Source: Billgrantia tianxiuensis
GTDB lineage: Bacteria > Pseudomonadota > Gammaproteobacteria > Pseudomonadales > Halomonadaceae
Direction: 5' to 3'
NCBI RefSeq assembly: GCF_009834345.1
Contig: NZ_CP035042.1
Coordinates: 1,674,001 to 1,738,000, forward strand
DNA length: 64,000 nt
In this document: piece by piece, positions 8,839-18,945 of the stretch
Layout: the number at the start of each line of letters is the position of its first letter
Position numbering within the stretch: position 1 is the first letter of the stretch
The notes under the pieces: generated by a model
Seen by the model: only the letters and a program-made list of their open reading frames with translations
Databases searched by the model: none
Told to the model about the DNA's origin: nothing
Made by a program: the position numbers and the translations under genes

Positions 8839-9306
8839 TCAGTAGGGGGCCACGGTCACGTTGGCGCCGCTGCCGATCATGCGTACGCGCTGGCCGACCT
8901 GGAAGGGACGGTCGGCTTTCTGCACGATCACGACGTTCTGGCCGTCGTCGCGACGGATCTCCATTTCCCAGGCGCGTACGCGATTGGTCGATTCCTCGAT
9001 GGCGCTACCCGCCACGGCGCCACCGATGACGCCTGCTGCGGTTGCCAACTGCCGGCCGGAGCCTCCGCCCACCTGGCGGCCGAGCAAGCCACCCACCACG
9101 GCCCCGCCGCCGGTGCCGATGATGCCGCCCGCGCGGCTGTCGGCCTGGACCTGCACCTGACGCAGCGCAGTGATGGTGCCGAAGGTGACGGTCTGGGCGG
9201 TGCCAGCCTGAGAGCCCCGATAGACGTCACCGCCCATGGTCGAGGTATTGGCACAGCCAGCCAGGGTCAGCATGCCAATGGCCAGCACGGGAAGAAGACG
9301 CTTCAT
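8839..9306 (-). CDS. Glycine-zipper 2TM-domain lipoprotein (SlyB/Pcp-like)
   Basis: 155 residues from the ATG at 9306, which follows AGGAGGTGTAC. Signal with lipobox MLTLAGC; the mature protein starts at Cys 17. The centre (residues about 55-105) is rich in Gly and small residues, with AGGIIGTGGGAVVGGLLG and a second zipper AAGVIGGAVAGSAIEE. This is the glycine-zipper 2TM pattern of SlyB-type outer-membrane lipoproteins. The C-terminal part is a short beta domain. The likely role is envelope integrity; nothing nearby narrows it. Confidence 0.88.
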   Translation of the reverse strand: MKRLLPVLAIGMLTLAGCANTSTMGGDVYRGSQAGTAQTVTFGTITALRQVQVQADSRAGGIIGTGGGAVVGGLLGRQVGGGSGRQLATAAGVIGGAVAGSAIEESTNRVRAWEMEIRRDDGQNVVIVQKADRPFQVGQRVRMIGSGANVTVAPY

Positions 9307-9534
9307 GTACACCTCCTGAGGCAAGGCGATGCCCATATGTATGTGGGGTGTCGTCGTTGCCGGGTTATGGAAACACTGTTTGCTAACTAGCTTAACCAGC
9401 CATACCGTATTTGACCAGTGCCGAATGACAGGGTGCCGTGCCTCGATGCGCCAAAGTCGGCAAAAAAAGAGGAAGATGAGACGACCGCCCCGGTTCCGAC
9501 CGTGTGGCCAGCAGAATAGTGCAAGAAAAAGACG

Positions 9535-9560
9535 AAAAAAAGGGAGGCGCGAGGCCTCCC
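9535..9560 (-). terminator. Intrinsic terminator of aceA
   Basis: On the minus strand, stem GGGAGGC / GCCTCCC (9542-9560) is followed directly by seven T residues (9541-9535). It lies 31 bases past the aceA stop. A textbook rho-independent terminator. Confidence 0.9.
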
Positions 9561-9591
9561 AAGGGTTCCAGTCGTTACCGCTACGCCATGC

Positions 9592-11187
9592 TCAGCCGAA
9601 CTGGTTCATGGTGTTGTCCTTGCCACCAGCCTTGAGTGCGGCTTCGCCGTGGAAGAACTCCTTGTGGTCGTCACCGATGTTGGAGCCGGCCATGTCCTGA
9701 TGCTTGACGGTGGCGATGCCCTCGCGGATCTCGCGGCGCTGCACGCCAGCGACATAGGCCAGCATGCCCTCGTCGCCGAAGTAGCCCTTGGCCAGATTGT
9801 CGGTGGACAGCGCGGCGGTGTGGTAAGTCGGCAGCGTGATCAGGTGGTGGAAGATGCCGGCCTCGCGCGAGGCGTCGCGCTGGAAGTTGCGTGTCCACTC
9901 GTCGGCCAGCTTGGCCAGCTCGGTGCTGTCGTACTCCTCGCTCATCAGCTTGCTGCGGTCGTAGGCGGAGACGTCCTTGCCTTCCTTCTCCCAGGCGTCG
10001 AACACCTGCTGGCGGAAGTTCAGGGTCCAGTTGAACGAGGGCGAGTTGTTGTAGACCAGCTTGGCGTCCGGCACCACTTCGCGGATGCGATTCACCATGC
10101 TGGCGATCTGGCCGACATGGGGCTTCTCGGTCTCGATCCACAGCAGGTCGGCGCCGTTCTGCAGGCTGGTGATGCAATCCAGCACCACGCGGTCCTCGCC
10201 GGTGCCCGGCTTGAACTGGTAAAGGCCGGAGGCCAGGCGCTTGACCTTGACCAGCTTGCCGTTCTGCTTGATCACGACGTCGCCGTTGTCGATGTCGGAA
10301 GCGGAGGTGATCTCGTCGCCGTCGAGGAAGCTGTTGTACTGGTCGCCCAGGTCGCCTGGCTCCTTGGTCACGGCGATCTTCTGGGTCAGGCCGGCGCCCA
10401 GGGAGTCGGTGCGGGCGACGATCACGCCATCTTCAACGCCCAGCTCGAGGAAGGCGTAGCGCACGGCATTGATCTTGGCCAGGAAATCCTCGTGAGGCAC
10501 GGTGACCTTGCCATCCTGGTGGCCGCACTGCTTCTCGTCGGACACCTGGTTTTCGAGCTGAATGCAGCAGGCACCCGCTTCGATCATCTTCTTGGCCAGC
10601 AGGTAGGTGGCCTCGGCGTTGCCGAAACCGGCATCGATATCGGCGATGATCGGCACCACGTGGGTCTCATGGTTGTCGATCTTGGCGATCAGCTCGTCGG
10701 CCTTGGCCTTGTCACCCGCCTTCTGGGCGGCTTCCAGATCACGGAACAGGTGGTTGAGTTCCCAGGCGTCGGCTTGACGCAGGAAGGTGTAGAGCTCCTC
10801 GATCAGGCTCGGCACGCTGGTCTTCTCGTGCATGGATTGGTCGGGCAGCGGGCCGAACTCGGAGCGCAGGGCGGCGACCATCCAGCCGGAGAGGTAGAGG
10901 TAGCGGCGCTTGGTGGTGCCGAAGTGCTTCTTGATCGAAATCAGCTTCTGCTGGCCGATGAAGCCGTGCCAGCAGCCCAGCGACTGGGTGTACTGACCGC
11001 TGTCGGCGTCATAGGCGGCCATGTCCTCACGCATGATTTTTGCGGTGTAGCGGGCAATGTCCAGACCGGTCTTGAAGCGGTTCTGGGCGCGCATACGGGC
11101 GGCATTCTCGGGGCTGATGCTGGCCCACTTGCCTTGCTGGGCTTCGCGCAGTTGAGCCAGTGCCTTGATGTCGTCTTTGTATGACAT
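9592..11187 (-). CDS. aceA: Isocitrate lyase
   Basis: Splits isocitrate to succinate and glyoxylate, the first step of the glyoxylate bypass. 531 residues from the ATG at 11187 (GGAAGGATGGCACC upstream), matching the long class of isocitrate lyase found in Pseudomonas and relatives. The catalytic loop is QCGHQDGKVTVPHEDF, in place of the KKCGH of the short class. ENQVSDEKQCGH and VARTDSLGAGLTQKI are other conserved blocks. It competes with the two isocitrate dehydrogenases encoded 12-16 kb downstream. It stands alone with its own terminator; no malate synthase gene is in the window. Confidence 0.96.
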   Translation of the reverse strand: MSYKDDIKALAQLREAQQGKWASISPENAARMRAQNRFKTGLDIARYTAKIMREDMAAYDADSGQYTQSLGCWHGFIGQQKLISIKKHFGTTKRRYLYLSGWMVAALRSEFGPLPDQSMHEKTSVPSLIEELYTFLRQADAWELNHLFRDLEAAQKAGDKAKADELIAKIDNHETHVVPIIADIDAGFGNAEATYLLAKKMIEAGACCIQLENQVSDEKQCGHQDGKVTVPHEDFLAKINAVRYAFLELGVEDGVIVARTDSLGAGLTQKIAVTKEPGDLGDQYNSFLDGDEITSASDIDNGDVVIKQNGKLVKVKRLASGLYQFKPGTGEDRVVLDCITSLQNGADLLWIETEKPHVGQIASMVNRIREVVPDAKLVYNNSPSFNWTLNFRQQVFDAWEKEGKDVSAYDRSKLMSEEYDSTELAKLADEWTRNFQRDASREAGIFHHLITLPTYHTAALSTDNLAKGYFGDEGMLAYVAGVQRREIREGIATVKHQDMAGSNIGDDHKEFFHGEAALKAGGKDNTMNQFG

Positions 11188-11500
11188 GGTGCCATCCTTC
11201 CGATCTGAGGTGGGGTCGTCGGCTTCGATTGCCTGCGGCGGCGCTCGCTGCCTCGTCGGTCGCTTGCTTGCTGCATCGTGCCGGTCGGGCCGGGTTATGC
11301 TGCAACTGCGAAGTATTACCAGATTCAACCAGCTGACAGGGATTGTCTCTACGGCCTTGGTCGAATCCGAGTCGGCGTTAAAATTGAACCGGGTCGGGAG
11401 ATTTTTTGCTTGCTACCGAACAGGTGTTTTAACGCTGCCATGAAACCACTATGCCCCATGTTCTCTGGGCCGGACAATCAACACTTGGGGGGAATAAGGG

Positions 11501-11554
11501 TTGTAGTTCGACTACAAGAGTGGCCTTTTGGGGGCCATTCCTGTAGTCGTTTTT
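11501..11554 (+). terminator. Orphan terminator with two competing hairpins
   Basis: Arms 11509-11525 and 11533-11549 form a 17-bp stem (one mismatch, one G-U) followed by TTTTT on the plus strand. The 5' arm can instead pair with the segment before it (TTGTAGT 11501-11507 with ACTACAA 11511-11517). The region 11188-11586 is about 400 bases with no protein gene. It must hold the aceA promoter (minus strand), but no plus-strand gene precedes this terminator. It may also end the minus-strand acetyltransferase gene, although that side lacks a T run. Confidence 0.6.
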
Positions 11555-11586
11555 CGATCGGTGGAGCGGTTGGGTGTTGTCTGGCC

Positions 11587-12012
11587 TTACAACGAAAGGC
11601 GCATGTTGCGGTGCGGAATACCGGCGTCCATGAAGACTTCGCCAAACGCGACGAAGCCCAGGTTCTCATAGAAGGCAAGGGCATGGGTCTGGGCAGCGAG
11701 CTCGACCTGCGCATGGCCCAGGCGGCGTGCCGTGTCGATGGCGGCCTGCATCAGGGCCGCGCCGATACCCAGGCCGCGTGCTTCGCGCAGCACGGCCACT
11801 CGGCCGACATGCCCGTCGGGCAGCAGGCGTGCGGTACCGAGTGCGCTGTTGCCACGTAGAGCGAGGAAGTGGCGACATTCATCGTCGCGTCCGTCCCACT
11901 CCTCCTCCAGCGGTACCCGCTGCTCCTCGATGAACACGACACGGCGGATCTCGCCGGCCAGGTCGCCAAGCTCCTCCCAACTGCCTTCCTTGACGACGAT
12001 GCGGTGCGTCAT
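11587..12012 (-). CDS. GNAT-family N-acetyltransferase (YjcF-like)
   Basis: 141 residues covering a single GNAT domain. The front half has RRVVFIEEQRVPLEEEWDG. The acetyl-CoA loop is VGRVAVLREARGLGIGAAL (residues about 68-86), matching the R/Q-x-x-G-x-G/A signature. The end FYENLGFVAFGEVFMDAG is also typical. The substrate is unknown. The start lies 4 bases after the stop of roxA, so the two are almost certainly co-transcribed. Confidence 0.88.
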   Translation of the reverse strand: MTHRIVVKEGSWEELGDLAGEIRRVVFIEEQRVPLEEEWDGRDDECRHFLALRGNSALGTARLLPDGHVGRVAVLREARGLGIGAALMQAAIDTARRLGHAQVELAAQTHALAFYENLGFVAFGEVFMDAGIPHRNMRLSL

Positions 12013-12016
12013 GACG

Positions 12017-13189
12017 TCATTCCTCCTCCATGTTCCAGGTCAGGCTGCCGGCATCGAGCAATGTGGCAAACAGCTCGGCGGCTCCCTCGTATGCCAGTAG
12101 TTCAGCATCGATAGGAGTGTCCGAGGCCACGGCCCGAGCCAAGGGTAGGGTGCACTCGACTCCGTCGCCGTCGGCGAACAGGGTGGCGCGATGCTCGCTC
12201 AGGCCGCGCCAGGCGAAGCGCGAGCCGGGACTGCGCAGGAGTTCCTCACCCTCATGTAGTAGAGCGACAAGCTCCTCGACGTCGGTAGGGGTCTCGCTCG
12301 GTATCAACTGATCGACGTACTTGGGTTGCGTCATCACCCGGCCGAACCACTGGGCGAGCTGGGCAGGGTCGTCTAGGGTCGCAAGAATCAAGCGACGCAT
12401 GCGCGCGAGCGAGTCGTCATCGAGCTCCGCCGGATCGGCTGGCGGGGTCATGCCGGCGTCGCTGTAGCGACTCGAAGCGGGCAGCTGTTCGCCGAGGTAA
12501 TCGGCGAAGGAGGTGATCGCCTCGTCCGCCGAGGGGGCACGGAAACCCACCGAATAGGTCATGCAGTCGTCGGACTGGCTGACGCCGTGGTGGGCCCAGC
12601 CCGGTGGCAGGTAGAGCATGTCGCCGGGTTCCAGCACCCAATCGTCGCCCGGCTCGACGGTGAAGCGCTGGAGAATGCGCAGGTCGATGCCGTCGAGTAT
12701 GGGGGCATCGTCAGGTACCTTGCCGCCGAGCTGCCAGCGACGCCGGCCCAGCCCCTGGATCAGGAACACATCGTACTGATCGACGTGGGGACCGACGCTG
12801 CCGCCCGGTGGGGCGTAGCTGATCATGATGTCGTCGAGCCGCCAGCGGGGCAGGAAGTCGAAGTGCTCGAGCAGCTCGGCTACCTCGGGTACATAATGGT
12901 CCACGGCCTGCACCAGCAGGGTCCAGTCGCGCTCTGGCAGCTCGCTGAACACGGCTTCGTCGAAGGGGCCGTGGCTGATCTGCCAGGGCCCGTCCGGCCC
13001 TTCCTCTTCGACCAGTCGGGCCTCGATGCCCTCCTCGCAGGCGAGCCCGGCCAGCTCGTCGGGGTCGAGCGGGCTTTCGAAGTCGGGCAGGGCGCCACGG
13101 ATCAACAGCGGCTGGCGCTGCCAGTAGTTGCGCAGGAACTCAGCGGGCGTAAGGCCACCCAGCAGAGTGAGAGGAGCGTCGGTGGACAT
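12017..13189 (-). CDS. roxA: Ribosomal oxygenase RoxA (YcfD-type, cupin/JmjC), 50S L16 arginine hydroxylase
   Basis: 390 residues. An Fe(II)/2-oxoglutarate oxygenase that hydroxylates an arginine in ribosomal protein L16 in E. coli. The double-stranded beta-helix domain has the iron ligands HVD in GGSVGPHVDQYDVF (near residue 127) and the distal His in LPPGWAHHGVS. The start context FLRNYWQRQPLLIRGA is typical of the family. The C-terminal half is the helical dimerisation and winged-helix part. It lies upstream of the GNAT gene in the same operon. E. coli ycfD is also not far from purB, which supports the assignment. Confidence 0.93.
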   Translation of the reverse strand: MSTDAPLTLLGGLTPAEFLRNYWQRQPLLIRGALPDFESPLDPDELAGLACEEGIEARLVEEEGPDGPWQISHGPFDEAVFSELPERDWTLLVQAVDHYVPEVAELLEHFDFLPRWRLDDIMISYAPPGGSVGPHVDQYDVFLIQGLGRRRWQLGGKVPDDAPILDGIDLRILQRFTVEPGDDWVLEPGDMLYLPPGWAHHGVSQSDDCMTYSVGFRAPSADEAITSFADYLGEQLPASSRYSDAGMTPPADPAELDDDSLARMRRLILATLDDPAQLAQWFGRVMTQPKYVDQLIPSETPTDVEELVALLHEGEELLRSPGSRFAWRGLSEHRATLFADGDGVECTLPLARAVASDTPIDAELLAYEGAAELFATLLDAGSLTWNMEEE

Positions 13190-13297
13190 GGTGTCTCGCT
13201 GTCAGGCAGTTGGCACGAAAGTCTGCAGGCGAACCGGCTGGCTGGCCTGCAGGGGAAAACGTAATGGTAGCGTATTGCTGTGAGCGAGGCTCGAGGC

Positions 13298-13860
13298 TTA
13301 GCGGTTGGCGCCGGGCACCCACAGCACGTCGCGCTGGCCGTTGCCGTTGGCCCGGCGCGCGGCAACGAACAGCAGGTCGGAGAGGCGGTTGAGATAGCGC
13401 AGCACCTCGGGATTGACCGGCTGTTCCTCCATCAGCGCCGTGACCAGGCGCTCGGCGCGGCGGGTCACGGTGCGGGCCAGATGCAGATGGGCGGCAAGCG
13501 CGGTGCCGCCCGGTAGGATGAACGAACGCAGGGTGTCGAGCTCGGCATTGCAGGCGTCGATGCGTGCTTCCAGATACTCGACCTGGCCAGCCGTGATCCG
13601 CAGCGGTGGTACTCCGGCGCCTCCTGTTCGGGCGTGCACAGGTCGGCACCGACGTCGAACAGGTCGTTCTGCACGGTGGCGAGGATATCGCGCAGTTCGC
13701 CCGTGGCATGCAACTGGGCCAGGCCGATGACGGCATTGGTCTCGTCCACGGTACCGAAGGCCTCGACGCGCAGGTCGTGCTTGGCCACGCGGCTGCCGTC
13801 GCCAAGACCGGTATCGCCCTTGTCACCGGTGCGGGTGTAGATCCTGGTGAGCTTGACCAT
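13298..13860 (-). CDS. ATP:cob(I)alamin adenosyltransferase (PduO/MMAB type), frameshifted
   Basis: Adenosylates reduced corrinoids to make coenzyme B12. The ATG at 13860 has a perfect AGGAGGCAACG site. The first part MVKLTRIYTRTGDKGDTGLG carries the ATP-binding signature. The frame then breaks at EAPEY. The second frame continues PPLRITAGQVEYLEARID and then FILPGGTALAAHLHLARTV, typical of the family's centre, with RAERLV after it. One missing C opposite 13608-13609 restores a normal protein of about 187 residues. I regard the break as a likely sequencing error. There are no other cobalamin genes nearby. Confidence 0.88.
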
Positions 13861-13889
13861 CGTTGCCTCCTGCGTTGCCCGCGCTGGCC

Positions 13890-15949
<2,060 letters not shown>

Positions 15950-15953
<4 letters not shown>

Positions 15954-17062
15954 GCGGCTGGCTCCATGGCATTCCAGATATCGCGGATCACGCCGCCGCC
16001 CAGACAGATCTCGCCGTCGTAGAGCACCAGCGACTGACCGGGAGTGACGGCACGTTGGGGCTCATCGAAGAGAACTTCGACGCCGCCATCCTCCCGCGTG
16101 CGGACCGTGCAGGGCACGTCGGTCTGACGGTAACGGGTCTTGGCGGTGTAGCGGCCCTCGGCGGCGGGCGGCTCACCGGCCACCCAATCCATCGCCTCGG
16201 TGGCCAGCGAATCGGTGTAGAGCAGCGGGTGATGCTTGCCCTGCACCGCGATCAGTACATTGCGCTCGAGATCCTTGTTCGCCACGTACCAGGGCGCCTC
16301 CGGGTGGTTGGCCAGCCCACCGATACCGAGTCCCTGACGCTGCCCCAGGGTGTAGTACATCAGCCCCATGTGCTCGCCGATGACTTCGCCTTCGGGCGTC
16401 TCGATCACGCCCGGCTGGGCCGGCAGGTATTGCTGCAGGAAATCGCGGAAGCGGCGCTCGCCGATGAAGCAGATGCCGGTGGAGTCCTTCTTGCGCGCGG
16501 TGGCCAGGCCATGACGCTCGGCGATGGCGCGCACCTCAGGCTTCTCCAGCTCACCGACGGGAAACAGCGTACGGGCGATGGCAGCCTCCGGCACGGCGTG
16601 CAGGAAGTAGCTCTGGTCCTTGTTGGCATCGATGCCCTTGAGCAGCCGCGGCCGACCGTGGCGCACGCCGCCACGAACATAGTGGCCGGTGGCGATCTTC
16701 TCGGCACCGAGCATCTCGGCGTACTCGAGGAACACCTTGAACTTGATCTCGCGGTTGCACAGGATGTCCGGGTTCGGCGTGCGCCCGGCCTTGTACTCGG
16801 CCAGGAAGTGCTCGAACACGTTGTCCCAGTACTCGGCGGCGAAGTTGGCGCTGTGCAGCTTGATGCCGAGCTTCTCGCACACGGCCTGGGCATCCGCCAG
16901 GTCGGCCTTGGCGGTGCAGTACTCGGTGCCGTCGTCCTCGTCCCAGTTCTTCATGAACAGGCCTTCGACCTGATAGCCCTGCTCGAGTAGCAGCAGCGCG
17001 GATACGGAGGAGTCGACGCCGCCGGACATGCCGACGATCACCTTGCCTGAGGTGGCGGTCAT
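15950..17062 (-). CDS. mnmA: tRNA-specific 2-thiouridylase MnmA
   Basis: Thiolates U34 of tRNA-Glu, -Gln and -Lys using ATP and a persulfide. 370 residues. The PP-loop motif is [14 protein letters not shown] near residue 12. The first catalytic Cys is in [13 protein letters not shown] (about residue 101) and the second in [13 protein letters not shown]. Both of the family's catalytic cysteines are therefore present. The stop overlaps the hflD start by 4 bases. Upstream lies the TetR operator region rather than nudJ, which is the usual neighbour. Confidence 0.97.
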
Positions 17063-17162
17063 GGGCGCTCTCGGATTGAGTGGTTCGCAAATGGGCGGGA
17101 ATTATACCCCAGGTTGGCGCATGGCTTCATCCGATGAGGACATGGCCCGGTCATGGATAATT

Positions 17163-17182
17163 AATTGACCGGTCGGCCAGTT
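17163..17182. promoter_or_regulatory. TetR operator, copy 1
   Basis: AATTGACCGGTCGGCCAGTT, an imperfect palindrome 17 bases before the tetR start. The same 20-mer with two substitutions recurs at 17821-17840 before the efflux genes. Two near-identical palindromes flanking a tetR gene are strong evidence for the autoregulatory operator. Confidence 0.85.
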
Positions 17183-17199
17183 AAGGCTATCTTCGCCGC

Positions 17200-17802
17200 A
17201 TGAACCAGAAAACCCAGACACGCGATCCGGAACTGACCCGCGCCCGTATCCTCGAGGCGGCGGAAGCGCTGTTCGTCGAGCAGGGTTTCTCCGCGGTCAA
17301 ACTCAGCGAGCTGGCACGCTCGGCCAAGGTCACCAAGAGCTTGATCCACCACCATTTCGGCAGCAAGGAACAGCTCTGGGAGGCAGTCAAAAATCGCGCC
17401 TTCGAGCGCTATTTCACCGCTCAGATGGCGATGCTGGAGGAAGCCGGCGAGCCGGATGCCGCGCTGCTGCGCCGTTCGGTGGAAGCCTACTTTTATTTCC
17501 TGCGCGACAACCCCGGCGTGGTGCGACTGTTTGCCTGGACCCATCTGGAGGGGGACAGCCACTGCAGCGAACTCGACAACCAGCTCGTTGGGGCGGGTGC
17601 CGAGTGGGTTCGCCAGACCCAGATGCGCGGCCTGCTGCGCAAGGATATCAACCCTACTCATGTGATCGCCGTGTTCGTGATGACCTGCACCCAGTGGTTC
17701 GAGGCCAAGTGTCATCACGAGCACTGGCCGGGCATGGGCAGTGACGAGGCGTTCCTGGAAGATTTCCTGAAGATCTTCATGGAAGGCGTCCCTCGGGAGT
17801 GA
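17200..17802 (+). CDS. TetR/AcrR-family transcriptional repressor
   Basis: 200 residues. The N-terminal helix-turn-helix is ILEAAEALFVEQGFSAVKL then ARSAKVTKSLIHHHFGSKE (residues about 13-60). The rest is the variable ligand-binding and dimer domain. It is followed after 68 bases by an RND adaptor and pump gene. Identical palindromic sites lie before its own start and before the adaptor, so it most likely represses both itself and the pump. The inducer is unknown. Confidence 0.92.
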   Translation: MNQKTQTRDPELTRARILEAAEALFVEQGFSAVKLSELARSAKVTKSLIHHHFGSKEQLWEAVKNRAFERYFTAQMAMLEEAGEPDAALLRRSVEAYFYFLRDNPGVVRLFAWTHLEGDSHCSELDNQLVGAGAEWVRQTQMRGLLRKDINPTHVIAVFVMTCTQWFEAKCHHEHWPGMGSDEAFLEDFLKIFMEGVPRE

Positions 17803-17820
17803 GCGTTTTTTTTCGTCAAC

Positions 17821-17840
17821 AATTGACCGGCCGACCAGTT
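17821..17840. promoter_or_regulatory. TetR operator, copy 2
   Basis: AATTGACCGGCCGACCAGTT, differing from copy 1 at two positions. It sits 30 bases before the start of the RND adaptor, in the 68-base gap after tetR. This implies a separate repressed promoter for the pump operon. Confidence 0.85.
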
Positions 17841-17870
17841 CATGCGGCTGTTCCATGAAGGAGAATGACT

Positions 17871-18945
17871 ATGGGGAGGGTGGCGAGAGGCAGCCTGGCG
17901 GTCTCGCTGATGCTGGGCATCATATTGCTGTCGGGGTGCGATGCCGCTCCGGCTCAGATCGAAACCGGTGAGACGGTCCTGCCCAGCGTGCGCAGCGAGA
18001 CGGTGCGCCTATCCCAGGCCGAGACGAGATACCGCTTTCCCGGCACGGTGCGGGCCAGCGAACGGGCGACTCTCGCTTTTCTGCATCACGGCGTGCTGCG
18101 TGAGCGGCATGTGGCGAGGGGGCAGCGGGTCGAACGGGGAGAGCCGCTGGCGACGCTGCACAATCCGGCCATGGCGCCGGCGCTCGTGGCCGCCGAAGCG
18201 CGGATAAGCGAACTCGACGCTCGCCTGCGCCGCATGGAACGCGACGTCGAGCGGGCGCGCGTGCTGCGCGAGCGCAACCTCAGCGCCGAGGAGGAACTGG
18301 ATCGCCTGCGTTCGGAGCGCGAAGCCACCGTGCAGGCGCGTGAGCAGGCCCTGGCCCAGCGTGACGAGGCCCGGGCACAGCTCGATGAACTCACCCTGCG
18401 CGCCCCGTTCGCGGGCGTGGTGACCGACCTCGAGGCCGAGCCCGGCGATTTTCTGGCCGCCGGCCAGCCGGTCTTGGGGTTGGTGGGGCTTACGGGGCGC
18501 GAGGTGGAGATTCGCGTGCCGGCGGCCTTGCCGCACGGCTGGAGGTGGGCCAGGAGGCGAGCCTGGTGGCAACGCTGGGGGCGCGGCGCTTCCCCGGCGG
18601 GTCACCGACATCGGCCAGGCGGGAGAGGGCATGGCGCCGGTCATCTTGGCGATCGATGCCGACCCCGGCCCGGCGCTGGGCGAGCCGGTCAGGGTGCAGC
18701 TGTCGCTGGATGCGCCGCCCCTGCTTCAGGTGCCGTTGGCGGCGGTGGTCGACCCCGGCGGGTACGACCCGCACGTGCTGATGCTGAGCGCTGACGATAC
18801 GGTCCAGCGCATTGCCGTGACTCCCGGCCGGCTGGATGGCGGCTGGGTCGCAATCGCGGCGTCGTCGCTGGCTGCGGGCGACAGGGTAGTGACGGCTGGG
18901 CAGGGGCGCCTGGAAGAGGGCAACCGGGTGAGGGTGCTGCCATGA
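17871..18945 (+). CDS. RND efflux periplasmic adaptor (membrane fusion protein) lipoprotein, twice frameshifted
   Basis: Links an inner-membrane RND pump to an outer-membrane channel. ATG 17871 is 7 bases after AAGGAG; the ATG at 17865 is too close to it. The lipobox is IILLSGC. A lipoyl/barrel-sandwich part brackets a long coiled coil rich in Arg/Glu (residues about 100-170). The frame breaks twice. Adding a G at 18537-18538 gives PHGLEVGQEASLVATLG. Adding a C at 18592-18595 gives RFPRRVTDIGQAGEGMAPV. Together they restore one protein of about 358 residues ending EEGNRVRVLP. The stop overlaps the pump start as ATGA. No outer-membrane channel gene is adjacent. Confidence 0.88.

Noticed and set aside
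9649..11184. A 511-codon open frame antisense to aceA, and a similar 561-codon frame (13863-15548) antisense to purB
   Set aside because: Both are shadows of strongly conserved genes, with low-complexity composition and no recognisable domain or ribosome-binding site.
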